This document shows, piece by piece, positions 43,115-52,141 of a stretch of 64,000 nt of DNA; the first letter of the stretch is position 1, and each line of letters begins with the position of its first letter. The position numbers and the translations under genes were made by a program. The DNA comes from Frigoribacterium sp. SL97 (GTDB lineage: Bacteria > Actinomycetota > Actinomycetes > Actinomycetales > Microbacteriaceae), in the NCBI RefSeq assembly GCF_026625765.1, contig NZ_CP113062.1, positions 930,001 through 994,000 of the forward strand. Reading direction: 5' to 3'. The notes below the pieces were generated by a model. It had not been told where the DNA came from. It did not search any database and saw only the letters and a list, made by a program, of their open reading frames with translations.

Positions 43115-43247
43115 GGGTGCTCCCGGTGCAGGGGGCCCGTCCATCCGCAGACGGGTCCGTCTTGGCGGCCGCTGTGCACCGCCTGAACGCGCCCAAGGTA
43201 GCGCTGTCCGGCCCTCGCCGCCAGTGCCGATCGACCCCTCGTGGAGA

Positions 43248-43258
43248 AGGAGGCGCGG
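43248..43258 (+). repeat. Dispersed motif in the putA promoter region
   Basis: This is an exact copy of AGGAGGCGCGG, 61 bases before the putA start codon. Confidence 0.85.
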
Positions 43259-43282
43259 CCACGTTACGGTCTCGTGTCAAAC

Positions 43283-43298
43283 CTTGCCAGGTGGCAAG
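43283..43298 (+). promoter_or_regulatory. Palindrome CTTGCC-AGGT-GGCAAG before putA
   Basis: Six-base arms flank a 4-base centre, 21 bases upstream of the putA start, within an otherwise plain leader. It could be an operator for proline control or a short leader hairpin; no regulator is adjacent. Confidence 0.45.
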
Positions 43299-43318
43299 TT
43301 CCGCCCTACATTCATCCC

Positions 43319-46300
43319 ATGACCACCATCGACGAGACGGCGGGGCCGTCCACCGCTGAACAGCTCCTGCCCGTCGGCATCGGCGACGACGCCGTCGCCC
43401 TCGCCCGCCGCTGGGCGCACGAGGCGTCCGGCGCCCCGAGCACCGGTTCGGCCCACCTGCTCGCCCAGGTCCTCAAGGACGAGTCGGGCCTCGCGTTCAC
43501 GATCGGTTTCGTCGACCGGGTCGTCCGGCCGGAGGACCTCGGCGTCGCGGCCCGCAACCTGTCGACCCTGGCGAAGCAGGCACCGGCCTTCCTGCCGTGG
43601 CACATGCGTTCCGCCGTGCGTCTCGGCGGCGTCATGGCACCCGTGCTCCCCGGCGTGGTCGTGCCGATCGCCCGTCGCGTCCTGCGCGGCATGGTCGGCC
43701 ACCTCATCGCCGACGCCCGCCCCGCCAAGCTCGGTGCGGCCATCGCGAACATCAAGAAGGACAGGACGCGGCTCAACCTCAACCTGCTCGGCGAGGCCGT
43801 CCTCGGTGACGCCGAGGCCGAGCACCGCCTCGCCGGCACCCGGGCGCTCCTCGCCCGCGACGACGTCGACTACGTGTCGATCAAGGTCTCGTCCATCGTC
43901 AGCCAGCTCTCGATGTGGGCCTTCGACGAGACCGTCGAGCGCGTCGTCGAGAAGCTCACCCCGTTGTACGAACTCGCCGCCCGGTCGCCGAAGCCGAAGT
44001 TCATCAACCTCGACATGGAGGAGTACCGCGACCTCGACCTGACGATCGCGGTCTTCACGCGCCTCCTCGACCAGCCGCAGCTGAAGGGCCTCGAGGCCGG
44101 CATCGTCCTGCAGACCTACCTGCCCGACGCCCTCGGCGCCCTGCAGCACCTCACCACCTGGGCGACCGAGCGGGTCGACGCCGGCGGGGCCGCGATCAAG
44201 GTGCGCATCGTCAAGGGCGCGAACCTCGCGATGGAGACCGTGGACGCCACGGTGCACGAGTGGCCGCTCGCCACCTACGGCACCAAGCAGGACAGCGACA
44301 CCAACTACAAGCGCGTCCTCACCTGGGCCTTCACCCCCGGACGCACCCGTGCCGTCCGCGTCGGCGTCGCCGGTCACAACCTCTTCGACATCGCCTTCGC
44401 CCACCTGCTCGCCGAGGCCCGTGGCGTGAGCGACCGGGTCGAGTTCGAGATGCTGCTCGGCATGGCCGAGGGGCAGGCCGAGCTGGTCAAGGCCGACGTC
44501 GGCGGGCTGTTGCTCTACACGCCCGTCGTGCACCCCCGAGAATTCGACGTCGCCATCAGCTACCTGATCCGCCGCCTCGAGGAGAACGCGTCGAGCGAGA
44601 ACTTCATGTCCGCCGTTTTCGAACTCGCCTCGAACGAGGCCATGTTCGAGCGCGAGAAGGGCCGGTTCCTCGCCTCGCTCGCCGAGGTCGACGGAGACAC
44701 CCCGGCACCGCACCGCGTGCAGAGCCGCCTCGACGCGGCCCAGGCGTTGCAGCCCCGCGCGGCCGGCAGCGGCTTCGACAACGAGCCCGACACCGACCCC
44801 GCCCTCGCCGACAACCGCGCCTGGGGTCGTGAGATCGCCGCCCGCTCGGCCGACTCGCGCCTCGGCGTCGAGCTGATCGAGTCCGCCCGGGTGACCGACG
44901 AGGCCACGCTCGACGCGATCGTCGCCGAGGCCGTCGCCGCCTCCGCCGCCTGGTCCGACCGCGGAGGCGCGGGTCGTGCCGCGATCCTGCGCGAGGCCGC
45001 GGCCACGCTGTCGGCCCGCCGCGCCGACCTGATGGAGGTCGCCGCGAGCGAGACCGGCAAGACGGTCGCCGAGGGCGACGTCGAGGTCAGCGAGGCCATC
45101 GACTTCGCCAACTGGTACGCCCACCTCGCCGAAGAACTCGACCGGGTCGACGGTGCGACGTTCGTCCCCGAGCGACTCACCCTCGTCACGCCGCCCTGGA
45201 ACTTCCCCCTGGCGATCCCGGCCGGCTCGACCCTCGCCGCGCTCGCCGCGGGCAGCAGCGTCGTCGTCAAGCCGGCGGGCCAGGCCAAGCGCAGCGGGGC
45301 CGTCATGGTCCAGGCGCTCTGGGACGCCGGCGTGCCCCGCGAGGTGCTGAAGCTGGTCGACGTCGACGAGGGCGACCTCGGTCGTCACCTGGTGTCGCAC
45401 CCGTCGGTCGACCGCGTGATCCTCACCGGCGCCTTCGAGACGGCCGCGCTGTTCACCAGCTGGCGCACCGACCTGCCCCTGCTCGCCGAGACGAGCGGCA
45501 AGAACGCCATCATCGTCACCCCCAGTGCCGACCTCGACCTGGCCGCGTCCGACGTCATCAAGTCGGCCTTCGGCCACGCGGGTCAGAAGTGCTCGGCGGC
45601 GAGCCTGGTGATCCTGGTCGGCTCGGTCGCCACCTCCGAGCGCTTCCGCCGTCAACTCGTCGACGCGGCGTCGACCATGCGCGTCGGACTGCCCTCCGAC
45701 CCCACCACGCAGATGGGCCCGATCGTCGAGCCGGCCCACGGCAAGCTCGAACGTGCGCTCACCACGCTCGGCGCGGGCGAGACCTGGCTCGTCGAGCCGA
45801 AGCGACTCGACGACACCGGGCGCCTCTGGTCGCCCGGCGTGCGCGCCGGCGTCGCCGCGGGCAGCGAGTTCCACCTCACCGAGTACTTCGGACCGGTGCT
45901 CGGCGTCATGACCGCGAAGACGCTCGACGAGGCGATCGAGCTGCAGAACGCGACCGACTACGGCCTGACCGCGGGTCTGCACACCCTCGACCCCGCCGAG
46001 CTGTCGACCTGGCTCGACCGCGTCGAGGCGGGCAACCTCTACGTGAACCGCGGCATCACCGGGGCGATCGTGCGTCGCCAGCCGTTCGGCGGCTGGAAGA
46101 AGTCGTCGGTCGGTGCCGGCGCCAAGGCGGGCGGGCCGAACTACCTCGTGCACCTGGGGTCCTGGCAGCCGACGACGCTGACCGAACCGCAGGAGGCGCG
46201 CCCGGGTCGCGAGGCCCTGGCCGCCCTCGAGGCCGCGTCGCCCCTGCTCGGGGCGTCGGGTGCGTCGGCCCCCGACGACCTGCGGGCCGCCGCCGCCAGC

Positions 46301-46819
46301 GACGAGCACTTCTGGGCCACCGAGTTCGGCGTCGCCCGTGACGTCAGCGACCTCGGCCTCGAGCGCGACCTGCTGCGCTACCGTCCCCTGCCCGTCACGA
46401 TCCGCGCCGCCGACGGCGCGGCCCCGGCCGACGTGGTCCGCGTGTTGCTCGCCGGTCTGCGCTCGGGCGCGCCGCTCACGGTGTCGTCGTCGGTCGAGCT
46501 GCCCGGCGCCCTCGTCCGTGCGCTCGGCCTCGCGGCATCCGACGTCGTGCACGAGGACGACGCCACGTGGCACGACCGGGTGCGTGCGGGGCGCCTGTCG
46601 ACCGAGCGCGTGCGGTTGGTGACCGGTGCCGGTGACGCGACCCGCGCCTCCTCGGCCCTGGCGGACGCCCTGGGCGGCGACCCGGCGGTGGCCGTGTTCG
46701 TGGCCCCGGTCACGCCGACCGGCCGGCTCGAACTGCTGCCGTTCCTGCGCGAGCAGGCCGTCGCCATCACGGCCCACCGCTTCGGCAACCCCGACGACTG
46801 GAGCGCCTCGGTCATCTGA
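43319..46819 (+). CDS. putA: Bifunctional proline dehydrogenase / glutamate semialdehyde dehydrogenase PutA
   Basis: PutA oxidises proline to glutamate in two steps and feeds electrons to the respiratory chain. The 1166-residue protein starts MTTIDETAGPS. Residues about 60-440 are the FAD-dependent proline dehydrogenase barrel (YVSIKVSSIVSQLSMWAFD, KVRIVKGANLAMETVDA, FEMLLGMAEGQAELV). Residues about 500-960 are the aldehyde dehydrogenase (PPWNFPLAIPAGSTLAALAA, ETSGKNAIIV, catalytic Cys758 in GQKCSAAS). The C-terminal 180 residues are an ALDH-like extension. Two motif copies and two variants lie inside. There is no N-terminal DNA-binding domain, so it is not its own repressor. Confidence 0.95.
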   Translation: MTTIDETAGPSTAEQLLPVGIGDDAVALARRWAHEASGAPSTGSAHLLAQVLKDESGLAFTIGFVDRVVRPEDLGVAARNLSTLAKQAPAFLPWHMRSAVRLGGVMAPVLPGVVVPIARRVLRGMVGHLIADARPAKLGAAIANIKKDRTRLNLNLLGEAVLGDAEAEHRLAGTRALLARDDVDYVSIKVSSIVSQLSMWAFDETVERVVEKLTPLYELAARSPKPKFINLDMEEYRDLDLTIAVFTRLLDQPQLKGLEAGIVLQTYLPDALGALQHLTTWATERVDAGGAAIKVRIVKGANLAMETVDATVHEWPLATYGTKQDSDTNYKRVLTWAFTPGRTRAVRVGVAGHNLFDIAFAHLLAEARGVSDRVEFEMLLGMAEGQAELVKADVGGLLLYTPVVHPREFDVAISYLIRRLEENASSENFMSAVFELASNEAMFEREKGRFLASLAEVDGDTPAPHRVQSRLDAAQALQPRAAGSGFDNEPDTDPALADNRAWGREIAARSADSRLGVELIESARVTDEATLDAIVAEAVAASAAWSDRGGAGRAAILREAAATLSARRADLMEVAASETGKTVAEGDVEVSEAIDFANWYAHLAEELDRVDGATFVPERLTLVTPPWNFPLAIPAGSTLAALAAGSSVVVKPAGQAKRSGAVMVQALWDAGVPREVLKLVDVDEGDLGRHLVSHPSVDRVILTGAFETAALFTSWRTDLPLLAETSGKNAIIVTPSADLDLAASDVIKSAFGHAGQKCSAASLVILVGSVATSERFRRQLVDAASTMRVGLPSDPTTQMGPIVEPAHGKLERALTTLGAGETWLVEPKRLDDTGRLWSPGVRAGVAAGSEFHLTEYFGPVLGVMTAKTLDEAIELQNATDYGLTAGLHTLDPAELSTWLDRVEAGNLYVNRGITGAIVRRQPFGGWKKSSVGAGAKAGGPNYLVHLGSWQPTTLTEPQEARPGREALAALEAASPLLGASGASAPDDLRAAAASDEHFWATEFGVARDVSDLGLERDLLRYRPLPVTIRAADGAAPADVVRVLLAGLRSGAPLTVSSSVELPGALVRALGLAASDVVHEDDATWHDRVRAGRLSTERVRLVTGAGDATRASSALADALGGDPAVAVFVAPVTPTGRLELLPFLREQAVAITAHRFGNPDDWSASVI
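46639..46652 (-). repeat. Dispersed motif inside putA
   Basis: This is an exact 14-base copy; the plus strand reads GACCCGCGCCTCCT and encodes Thr-Arg-Ala-Ser near the PutA C-terminus. Confidence 0.9.
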
Positions 46820-46842
46820 CCCCGCTGGCGCACGCAGACGCC

Positions 46843-46878
46843 CGAACCCGCCGGACCCTTCGGGAACCGGCGGGTTCG
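46843..46878. terminator. Terminator between convergent putA and zinc dehydrogenase
   Basis: Perfect 12-base arms (46843-46854, 46867-46878) enclose a 12-base loop that itself contains a short CCC/GGG pairing. It lies between two convergent genes. Confidence 0.75.
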
Positions 46879-46940
46879 TGTCGTCCACGGCGGTCCGGCG
46901 ATGGCCCGCCGGGAGCGACGGGAACAGCCGGCCCGAGGCC

Positions 46941-48149
46941 CTAGCCGGGGACGACCTCGACCTTGGTCCAGCCGGGCTCCCGGCGATCGAACGCCTCGTA
47001 GGCCTCGATGGCCGAGCCGATGCCCTCGTGCTCGGTGATGAACGCCGTGGGGTCGAACTGACCCGAAGCGACCAGGTCGATCAACGGCGGGGTCACCGAG
47101 TGGTGGTCGCAGTTGCCCATGCGGATGGTGAGGTTCTTCAGCATCGCCTCGCCGAAGGGGAACGACGTCACGGTCGGCGAGTAGACGCCGATGACTCCGA
47201 TGCGGCCGTACTTCGCCACGACCTCGACGGCCCAGCGCAGGGCCTGGGTCGGCGCGTTGCCGGGCACCCACTGGTCGCCCTGCGGGTTCGCGTCGGGGGC
47301 GACCTGCTCGACCTCGGCGGCGAACTCGGCGGCCGTGTCGGGGTCGGGGGCGGCGGGACCGTGGCTCGCGTGCTGGGCGTCCACGCCGACCGCGTCGATG
47401 ACGGCGTCCACACCGGCGCCACCGGTGAGGCGCTTGATGGTCTCGACCGGGTCCTCCTCGTCGAAGTTCACGATCTCGGCGTTCTGGGCGAGCGCCTGCG
47501 CCAGGCGGGTCTCCTCACGGTCGACCACGATCACGCGGCTCGCGCCCTGCTTGAAGGCCGAGGCGATCGCGAACTGGCCCACGACGCCGGCACCGAAGAC
47601 GGCGACCACGTCGCCGCGGGTGACCCCGGCGAGTTCGGCGCCGAACCAGCCGGTGGGGAAGATGTCGCTCAACAGGATGGCCTGCTCGTCGCTGACCGTG
47701 TCGGGCAGGCGGTGCATGGTGTTCTGCGCGAACGGGACGCGCACCTGCTCGGCCTGCAGGCCGTTCACCGGTCCGGTCGAGGCCGGGCCGCCGAAGAAGC
47801 AGGTGCCGGCGTCGGGGCCGTTGGGGTTCGCCACGTCGCATTGAGCGGTCTGGCCCTGGCGGCAGTAGCGGCAGGTGCCACACGACACCGTCGAGTTGAT
47901 CACGACCCGGTCGCCGGCACTGAAGCCGCGCACGTCGTCGCCGACCGCGGTGACGACGCCCACCGCCTCGTGGCCGAGGATCGTGCCCTCGGCCATGGGC
48001 GCCATCGTGCCGCGCACGAAGTGCAGGTCGGTGCCGCAGATCGCACTCCGGGTGATGCGGACGACCGCGTCGGTCGGGTCGACGACCGTGGGGTCGGCGA
48101 CCTCGTCGAGTCGGATGTCGCCGATGCCGTGCCAGACGACTGCCTTCAT
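46941..48149 (-). CDS. Zinc-dependent alcohol/formaldehyde dehydrogenase-like protein
   Basis: This 402-residue medium-chain dehydrogenase starts MKAVVWHGIGDIRLDEVADP (ATG 48147-48149). Catalytic zinc ligands are Cys38 (SAICGTDLH) and His60 (LGHEAVG), and the structural zinc loop is SCGTCRYCRQGQTAQC. The nucleotide-binding Rossmann is VFGAGVVGQFAIASAFKQGA. The subgroup contains glutathione-independent formaldehyde dehydrogenases and threonine-dehydrogenase-like enzymes; the substrate is unknown. It has no close operon partner. Confidence 0.9.
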   Translation of the reverse strand: MKAVVWHGIGDIRLDEVADPTVVDPTDAVVRITRSAICGTDLHFVRGTMAPMAEGTILGHEAVGVVTAVGDDVRGFSAGDRVVINSTVSCGTCRYCRQGQTAQCDVANPNGPDAGTCFFGGPASTGPVNGLQAEQVRVPFAQNTMHRLPDTVSDEQAILLSDIFPTGWFGAELAGVTRGDVVAVFGAGVVGQFAIASAFKQGASRVIVVDREETRLAQALAQNAEIVNFDEEDPVETIKRLTGGAGVDAVIDAVGVDAQHASHGPAAPDPDTAAEFAAEVEQVAPDANPQGDQWVPGNAPTQALRWAVEVVAKYGRIGVIGVYSPTVTSFPFGEAMLKNLTIRMGNCDHHSVTPPLIDLVASGQFDPTAFITEHEGIGSAIEAYEAFDRREPGWTKVEVVPG

Positions 48150-48383
48150 GGGATGGTCCTTCCGTTGAGCCCTGGGCACCGGAGCTGCCCGGTACCCGTG
48201 CGACGGTAGGCGGCACGACGCCGGAGCGACGTGTGCCCTCACACAGAGAACGGGGGACGCCGCCTCGCCCTGGTTCCCTCCGCCCGGGGGAGTCGGCAGA
48301 CTCCCGCCACCCCTGGCGGGTCATCGCCGACCCGCCGGGCACGACGGGAACCCGCCGACCCGAGGGTGGCCGGGCGGCGGGTC

Positions 48384-49367
48384 TCAGACGGAGGGCTGCC
48401 CGGCGGCGTACCAGGCGGCGAGACGGCTCAGGCCCTCGTCGACGCTCACGGCCGGTGTCCACCGCAGGTCGCGCTGGGTGCGCCGCTGGTCGAACCAGTG
48501 CGCCGTGGACAACTGCTCGGCGAGGAACCGCGTCATGGGTGGTTCGTCGGTGCCCGGTCGCACGGCCCAGACGCGCTCGACCAGCGACCCCGCGGCGCGG
48601 GCGATCCCGGCCGGCACCCGCAGGCGAGGCGCGGGCACCCCGGCGGCCGCGCAGATGCCGGCCATCAGGTCGGCGACGGTGCGGGGCTCGCCGTTGCTGA
48701 TCACGTACGACTCGCCGCTGACCTCGTCGACGCGTGCGAGCGCGGCGGCGATGCCGGACGCCGCGTTGTCCACGTAGGTGGAGTCGATCAGGGCGGCGCC
48801 GTGGTCTAGCAGCGGCAGGCGGCCGGAGCGCGCACGGTCGACGATCCGCTCGACGAGCTGCGTGTCGCCCGGTCCCCAGACGAGGTGGGGGCGGACGGCC
48901 ACCACGCGCAGGTCGGCGTCGGCGGCCCCGAGGGCGACCCGCTCGGCCGCGGCCTTGGTGCGGGCGTAGTCGCCTCGAGCGTGTCCGGGCGAGGCGGGCA
49001 GGGCGTCGTCGCCGACGATGGACGACCCGGCGTGCGCCACGGACGGCGACGAGACGAAGACCAGCCGGGGCACCGAGGAGGCGCGCATCGCCTCGACCAG
49101 GGAGCGCGTGCCCCCGACGTTGACGGCTTCGAACTCGGCGGGGTCACCCGTGAGCGACACCTTCGCCGCGAGGTGGACGACGGCGTCCTGGTCGCGGACG
49201 GCGGCGGCGACGGCCCGCGGGTTCGTCATCGACCCGAGCACGTCGCGGGCACCGGGCACGCCGGAGGGCCGACGCTGGAAGGTCGTGACCTCGTGCCCGG
49301 CGTCGGTGACGGCGCGGGCGACGGCACCGCCGAGCAGGCCGCTCGCGCCGGTGACCAGCACCCTCAC
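48384..49367 (-). CDS. oleD: OleD-like NAD(P)-dependent 2-alkyl-3-ketoalkanoate reductase
   Basis: OleD reduces the beta-keto acid made by OleA to a beta-hydroxy acid during head-to-head hydrocarbon synthesis. The 327-residue extended SDR begins VRVLVTGASGLLGGAVARAV (Rossmann Gly motif), with VVHLAAKVS, VNVGGTRSLVEAM and the active-site Tyr-Lys in GDYARTKAAAE. The GTG start (49365-49367) overlaps the oleBC stop as GTGA, so translation is coupled. It is the third gene of the cluster oleA-oleBC-oleD. Without the context it would be called a 3-beta-hydroxysteroid dehydrogenase-like SDR. Confidence 0.88.
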   Translation of the reverse strand: MRVLVTGASGLLGGAVARAVTDAGHEVTTFQRRPSGVPGARDVLGSMTNPRAVAAAVRDQDAVVHLAAKVSLTGDPAEFEAVNVGGTRSLVEAMRASSVPRLVFVSSPSVAHAGSSIVGDDALPASPGHARGDYARTKAAAERVALGAADADLRVVAVRPHLVWGPGDTQLVERIVDRARSGRLPLLDHGAALIDSTYVDNAASGIAAALARVDEVSGESYVISNGEPRTVADLMAGICAAAGVPAPRLRVPAGIARAAGSLVERVWAVRPGTDEPPMTRFLAEQLSTAHWFDQRRTQRDLRWTPAVSVDEGLSRLAAWYAAGQPSV

Positions 49368-52141
49368 GGGCGACGCATCCGGCCGCCGGACAGCACGGAC
49401 GTCGCCCACGCGGCCAGGCCCGTGCGGTCGATCTTGCTGTTGTGCCGCACGTCGGTCGGCAGCTGCGGCACGACGAGCACCGCGGCCACGGGTCGACCCG
49501 ACGCCGACCGGACGGCCGAGCGGACCGAGGCCGCCAGGGCCGCGGACGCCAGCCCCGGGCGACGAGCCGGGGGGACGGTCTCGGCCACGACGACGACCTG
49601 CTGCGTGCCGGCCGGACCGACGCCGACGACGGCGGCGCGCGCGATGGCGGCTCGCGCCTCCACGGCCTGTTCGGATGCCACCGGCGTCAGCACGCCCGTC
49701 GACGTCGTGATCACGTGGGGCAGGCGGCCCTCGACCCAGAGCCGACCCTGCGCGTCGAGGTGCCCGACGTCGCCGGTGCGGTGCCAGCGGGTCTCGGCGG
49801 TCGAGCCCAGGCGGCTGAGGCGGTGCGTCAGCCAGAGACGGTCGTAGTGGTCCTCGACGTGGGGCGCCGAGACGACGATCTCGCCCGTGACGCCGGGGGC
49901 GTCGGTGAACGCCGAGGAGGCGCGGCCCCCGTCGTCGAGCGGAGCGATCCGCACGGTCGTGGTCGCGCCGGGCAGCCCGACGCAGACCCCGCCGGCGTCG
50001 GGCGCACCCGCGGCGACGGCTGCCCCACGGTCGGCGGCCGCGGAGCGCACGCCCTCGAGCGTGACGTCGGTCATCAGCAGGCCCTCGGTCATGCCGTAGG
50101 GCGTGTGGGGCGTCGCGTTCGGCATGAGGTCGCCGGCCGCCGCCAGCAGCGCCTCGGAGACGGGCGCGCCCGCCGACAGGAAGGTCTCGACGCCGGCCAG
50201 CGCGCGGTGGTCCGCGTCGTCGAGGTCGTCCGACGTCGCGACGACGTTGGCGAGCGCGGCGGGGGAGAGGAACACCACGGTGGCGTCCACCGCCGCCGTG
50301 GCGGCCGCGACGGACCGGGCGGTGAGGGTGCGCGGCTTCGTGACGTCCATGTCGGGGGTGACGCTCGTCGCCCCGAGGGCGGGGCCCAGCAGGGCGAACG
50401 GGGCGAAGCCGGCCACCAGGCCCGTGCCCGGACCGACGTCGTACTGCTCGGCCAGGGCGTCGCGCAGGGCCGTCAGCTGGCCGTGCCGGTAGACGACGCC
50501 CTTCGCGGGGCCGGTCGAGCCCGAGGTGAACAGGATGGCGGCCTCGGCGTCGGCCGTGGGGGCGTCGGGCAGCTCGGCGAGGGCACCGCGGGCGCGGCGG
50601 CCGAGGGCGGCGATCTCGGGCAGCGAGGCCTCGACGCCGAGTGCCCGGGCGGCGACCGGCGACAACGTCGTCGTCGAGATCTTGCGGCCCGGCCAACCGA
50701 GGGCGGTGGCCGCCGTGAGCCCCGGGAGCTGGCCGATCACGTGGTCGGGCCACGCGCCGCGGACGGCGCGGGTCAGGCCGCGCACGCCGAGACCGGCATC
50801 GGCCACGACCACGACGGCACCGAGGCGGACGCAGGCGTAGAGCACCGCGGTCAGGTCGGCACCGGGCTGGACGAGCAGCGAGACGCGGTCGCCGGGGCGC
50901 ACGCCGTGCTTCCGCAGACCGAGCGCGATCTCGTGGACGCGACGGGCGAGCAGGCTCCAGCTGATCGAACGCGGGCCGTCGGCACCCGCGGGTGCCATCT
51001 CGACGAGCGCGGTGGCCGGGCTGTCGGCCAGGGAGTCCAGGTACGACCAGAGGGGGCGGTCCTGCGGTGAGGCGACCCGCGCCTCCTCGGTTCCGACCGG
51101 GGCGGCGACTCGGGCCTCGGTGGCGGCCCGGGCCGGGGCGTCGACGACGGCCGTCCCGCCGGGCAGCCGGTCGCCCAGCCAGGTGAGCACGGCTCCGGCG
51201 TAGTCGACGTCCTCGGCGACGAGGTGGCCCGCACCCTCGAAACGGTGCACGTCGGCGTGCGGCAGGCGGTCGACCAGGTCGTCGAGGTACCGGTCGGAGA
51301 AGATCGGATCGCGCGGGCCCCAGAGCATCAGGGCCGGCACGGTGAGTTCGCGCAGGCCCTCGGCGATGCGGTCGAGCTCGGGGCTGCTGACGTGCCCGTC
51401 GTCGACCGGGATGTCGGCCACGAAGCCACCGATGCCGCCGCGGCGGTCGGCCTGGCGGTACGGAGCGCGGAAGCCGGCCTTCACCTCGGGCGAGAGCGGC
51501 GGGTGGGCGAGGCCGAGGGTCACGTCGAGGAACCCGGTGGTGCCGACGGTCGCCCGGCCCAGCACGCCGCGGGCGAGGGTCAGGCGCAGGGGAGCGGGGA
51601 TCTTCTCGCCCTCGGGCTGGTGGATCGCGGTGTTGAGCAGCATGAGCCCGGCCAGCTGGTCGGGGTGGTCGACCGCCCAGCCCATCGAGACGACGCCGCC
51701 CCAGTCGTGGCCGAGGGTGACGACGGGCCCGGTGACCTCGAGGGCGTCGGTGAGGTCGCCCAGGTCGGCGACGCGGCGGGCCAGCGTCTGCGGCGAGCCC
51801 GTGCGCTCGGAGAAGCCCATGTCGAGCTGGTCGACCGCGACGACGCGCCACGCGGGCCCCCCGGCGACGGCCGTCTCGACCGTGCGGGCGACGAGGCGGC
51901 GCCAGAGGTACGACCAGGTCGGGTTGCCGTGCACGCAGAGGATGGTGCCGACCGGTTCGGCGCCGACCTCGGCCAGCGCTTCGGCGTTGTCGAGGACGTG
52001 CCAGGTGCGGGAGGCGCGGTGTGCGCCGAGCCCGTACGGCACGTCGACGAGACGCGACCACGACGGGTCGAGCCCGTCGAGACCCGCGGGGGGACGTGAC
52101 GCCGGCGCCGTGGCGGAGGCGGACCGCGGGAGCCGACTCAC
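49364..52141 (-). CDS. oleBC: OleBC fusion: beta-lactone decarboxylase plus beta-lactone synthetase
   Basis: This 925-residue fusion does the last two steps of olefin synthesis. The N-terminal 340 residues are OleB, an alpha/beta hydrolase of the haloalkane dehalogenase type: VHGNPTWSYLWRR, nucleophile Asp146 in LGHDWGG, and the His in FEGAGHLVAED. It releases CO2 from the beta-lactone to give the alkene. After a linker (about 345-370, with two EARVA repeats) the OleC acyl-AMP-ligase-like half has P-loop FTSGSTGPAKGVV, TPHTPYGMTEG, and WHRTGDVGHLDAQGRLWVEG. OleC closes the beta-hydroxy acid to the lactone. The GTG start (52139-52141) overlaps the oleA stop as GTGA. OleBC fusions are known in actinobacteria such as Micrococcus luteus. 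The longer open frame to 53671 is a shadow. Confidence 0.9.
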   Translation of the reverse strand: MSRLPRSASATAPASRPPAGLDGLDPSWSRLVDVPYGLGAHRASRTWHVLDNAEALAEVGAEPVGTILCVHGNPTWSYLWRRLVARTVETAVAGGPAWRVVAVDQLDMGFSERTGSPQTLARRVADLGDLTDALEVTGPVVTLGHDWGGVVSMGWAVDHPDQLAGLMLLNTAIHQPEGEKIPAPLRLTLARGVLGRATVGTTGFLDVTLGLAHPPLSPEVKAGFRAPYRQADRRGGIGGFVADIPVDDGHVSSPELDRIAEGLRELTVPALMLWGPRDPIFSDRYLDDLVDRLPHADVHRFEGAGHLVAEDVDYAGAVLTWLGDRLPGGTAVVDAPARAATEARVAAPVGTEEARVASPQDRPLWSYLDSLADSPATALVEMAPAGADGPRSISWSLLARRVHEIALGLRKHGVRPGDRVSLLVQPGADLTAVLYACVRLGAVVVVADAGLGVRGLTRAVRGAWPDHVIGQLPGLTAATALGWPGRKISTTTLSPVAARALGVEASLPEIAALGRRARGALAELPDAPTADAEAAILFTSGSTGPAKGVVYRHGQLTALRDALAEQYDVGPGTGLVAGFAPFALLGPALGATSVTPDMDVTKPRTLTARSVAAATAAVDATVVFLSPAALANVVATSDDLDDADHRALAGVETFLSAGAPVSEALLAAAGDLMPNATPHTPYGMTEGLLMTDVTLEGVRSAAADRGAAVAAGAPDAGGVCVGLPGATTTVRIAPLDDGGRASSAFTDAPGVTGEIVVSAPHVEDHYDRLWLTHRLSRLGSTAETRWHRTGDVGHLDAQGRLWVEGRLPHVITTSTGVLTPVASEQAVEARAAIARAAVVGVGPAGTQQVVVVAETVPPARRPGLASAALAASVRSAVRSASGRPVAAVLVVPQLPTDVRHNSKIDRTGLAAWATSVLSGGRMRRP
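49915..49925 (+). repeat. Dispersed motif inside the OleC half
   Basis: This is an exact copy; on the coding strand it reads CCGCGCCTCCT and encodes Gly-Arg-Ala-Ser-Ser. Confidence 0.85.
51075..51088 (-). repeat. Dispersed motif in the OleB-OleC linker
   Basis: This is an exact 14-base copy that encodes EEARVAS in the linker joining the two enzyme halves. Confidence 0.9.

Noticed and set aside
43277..46888. 1203-residue open frame antisense to putA
   Set aside because: It mirrors putA codon bias, has no family motifs and is a normal GC-rich shadow frame.
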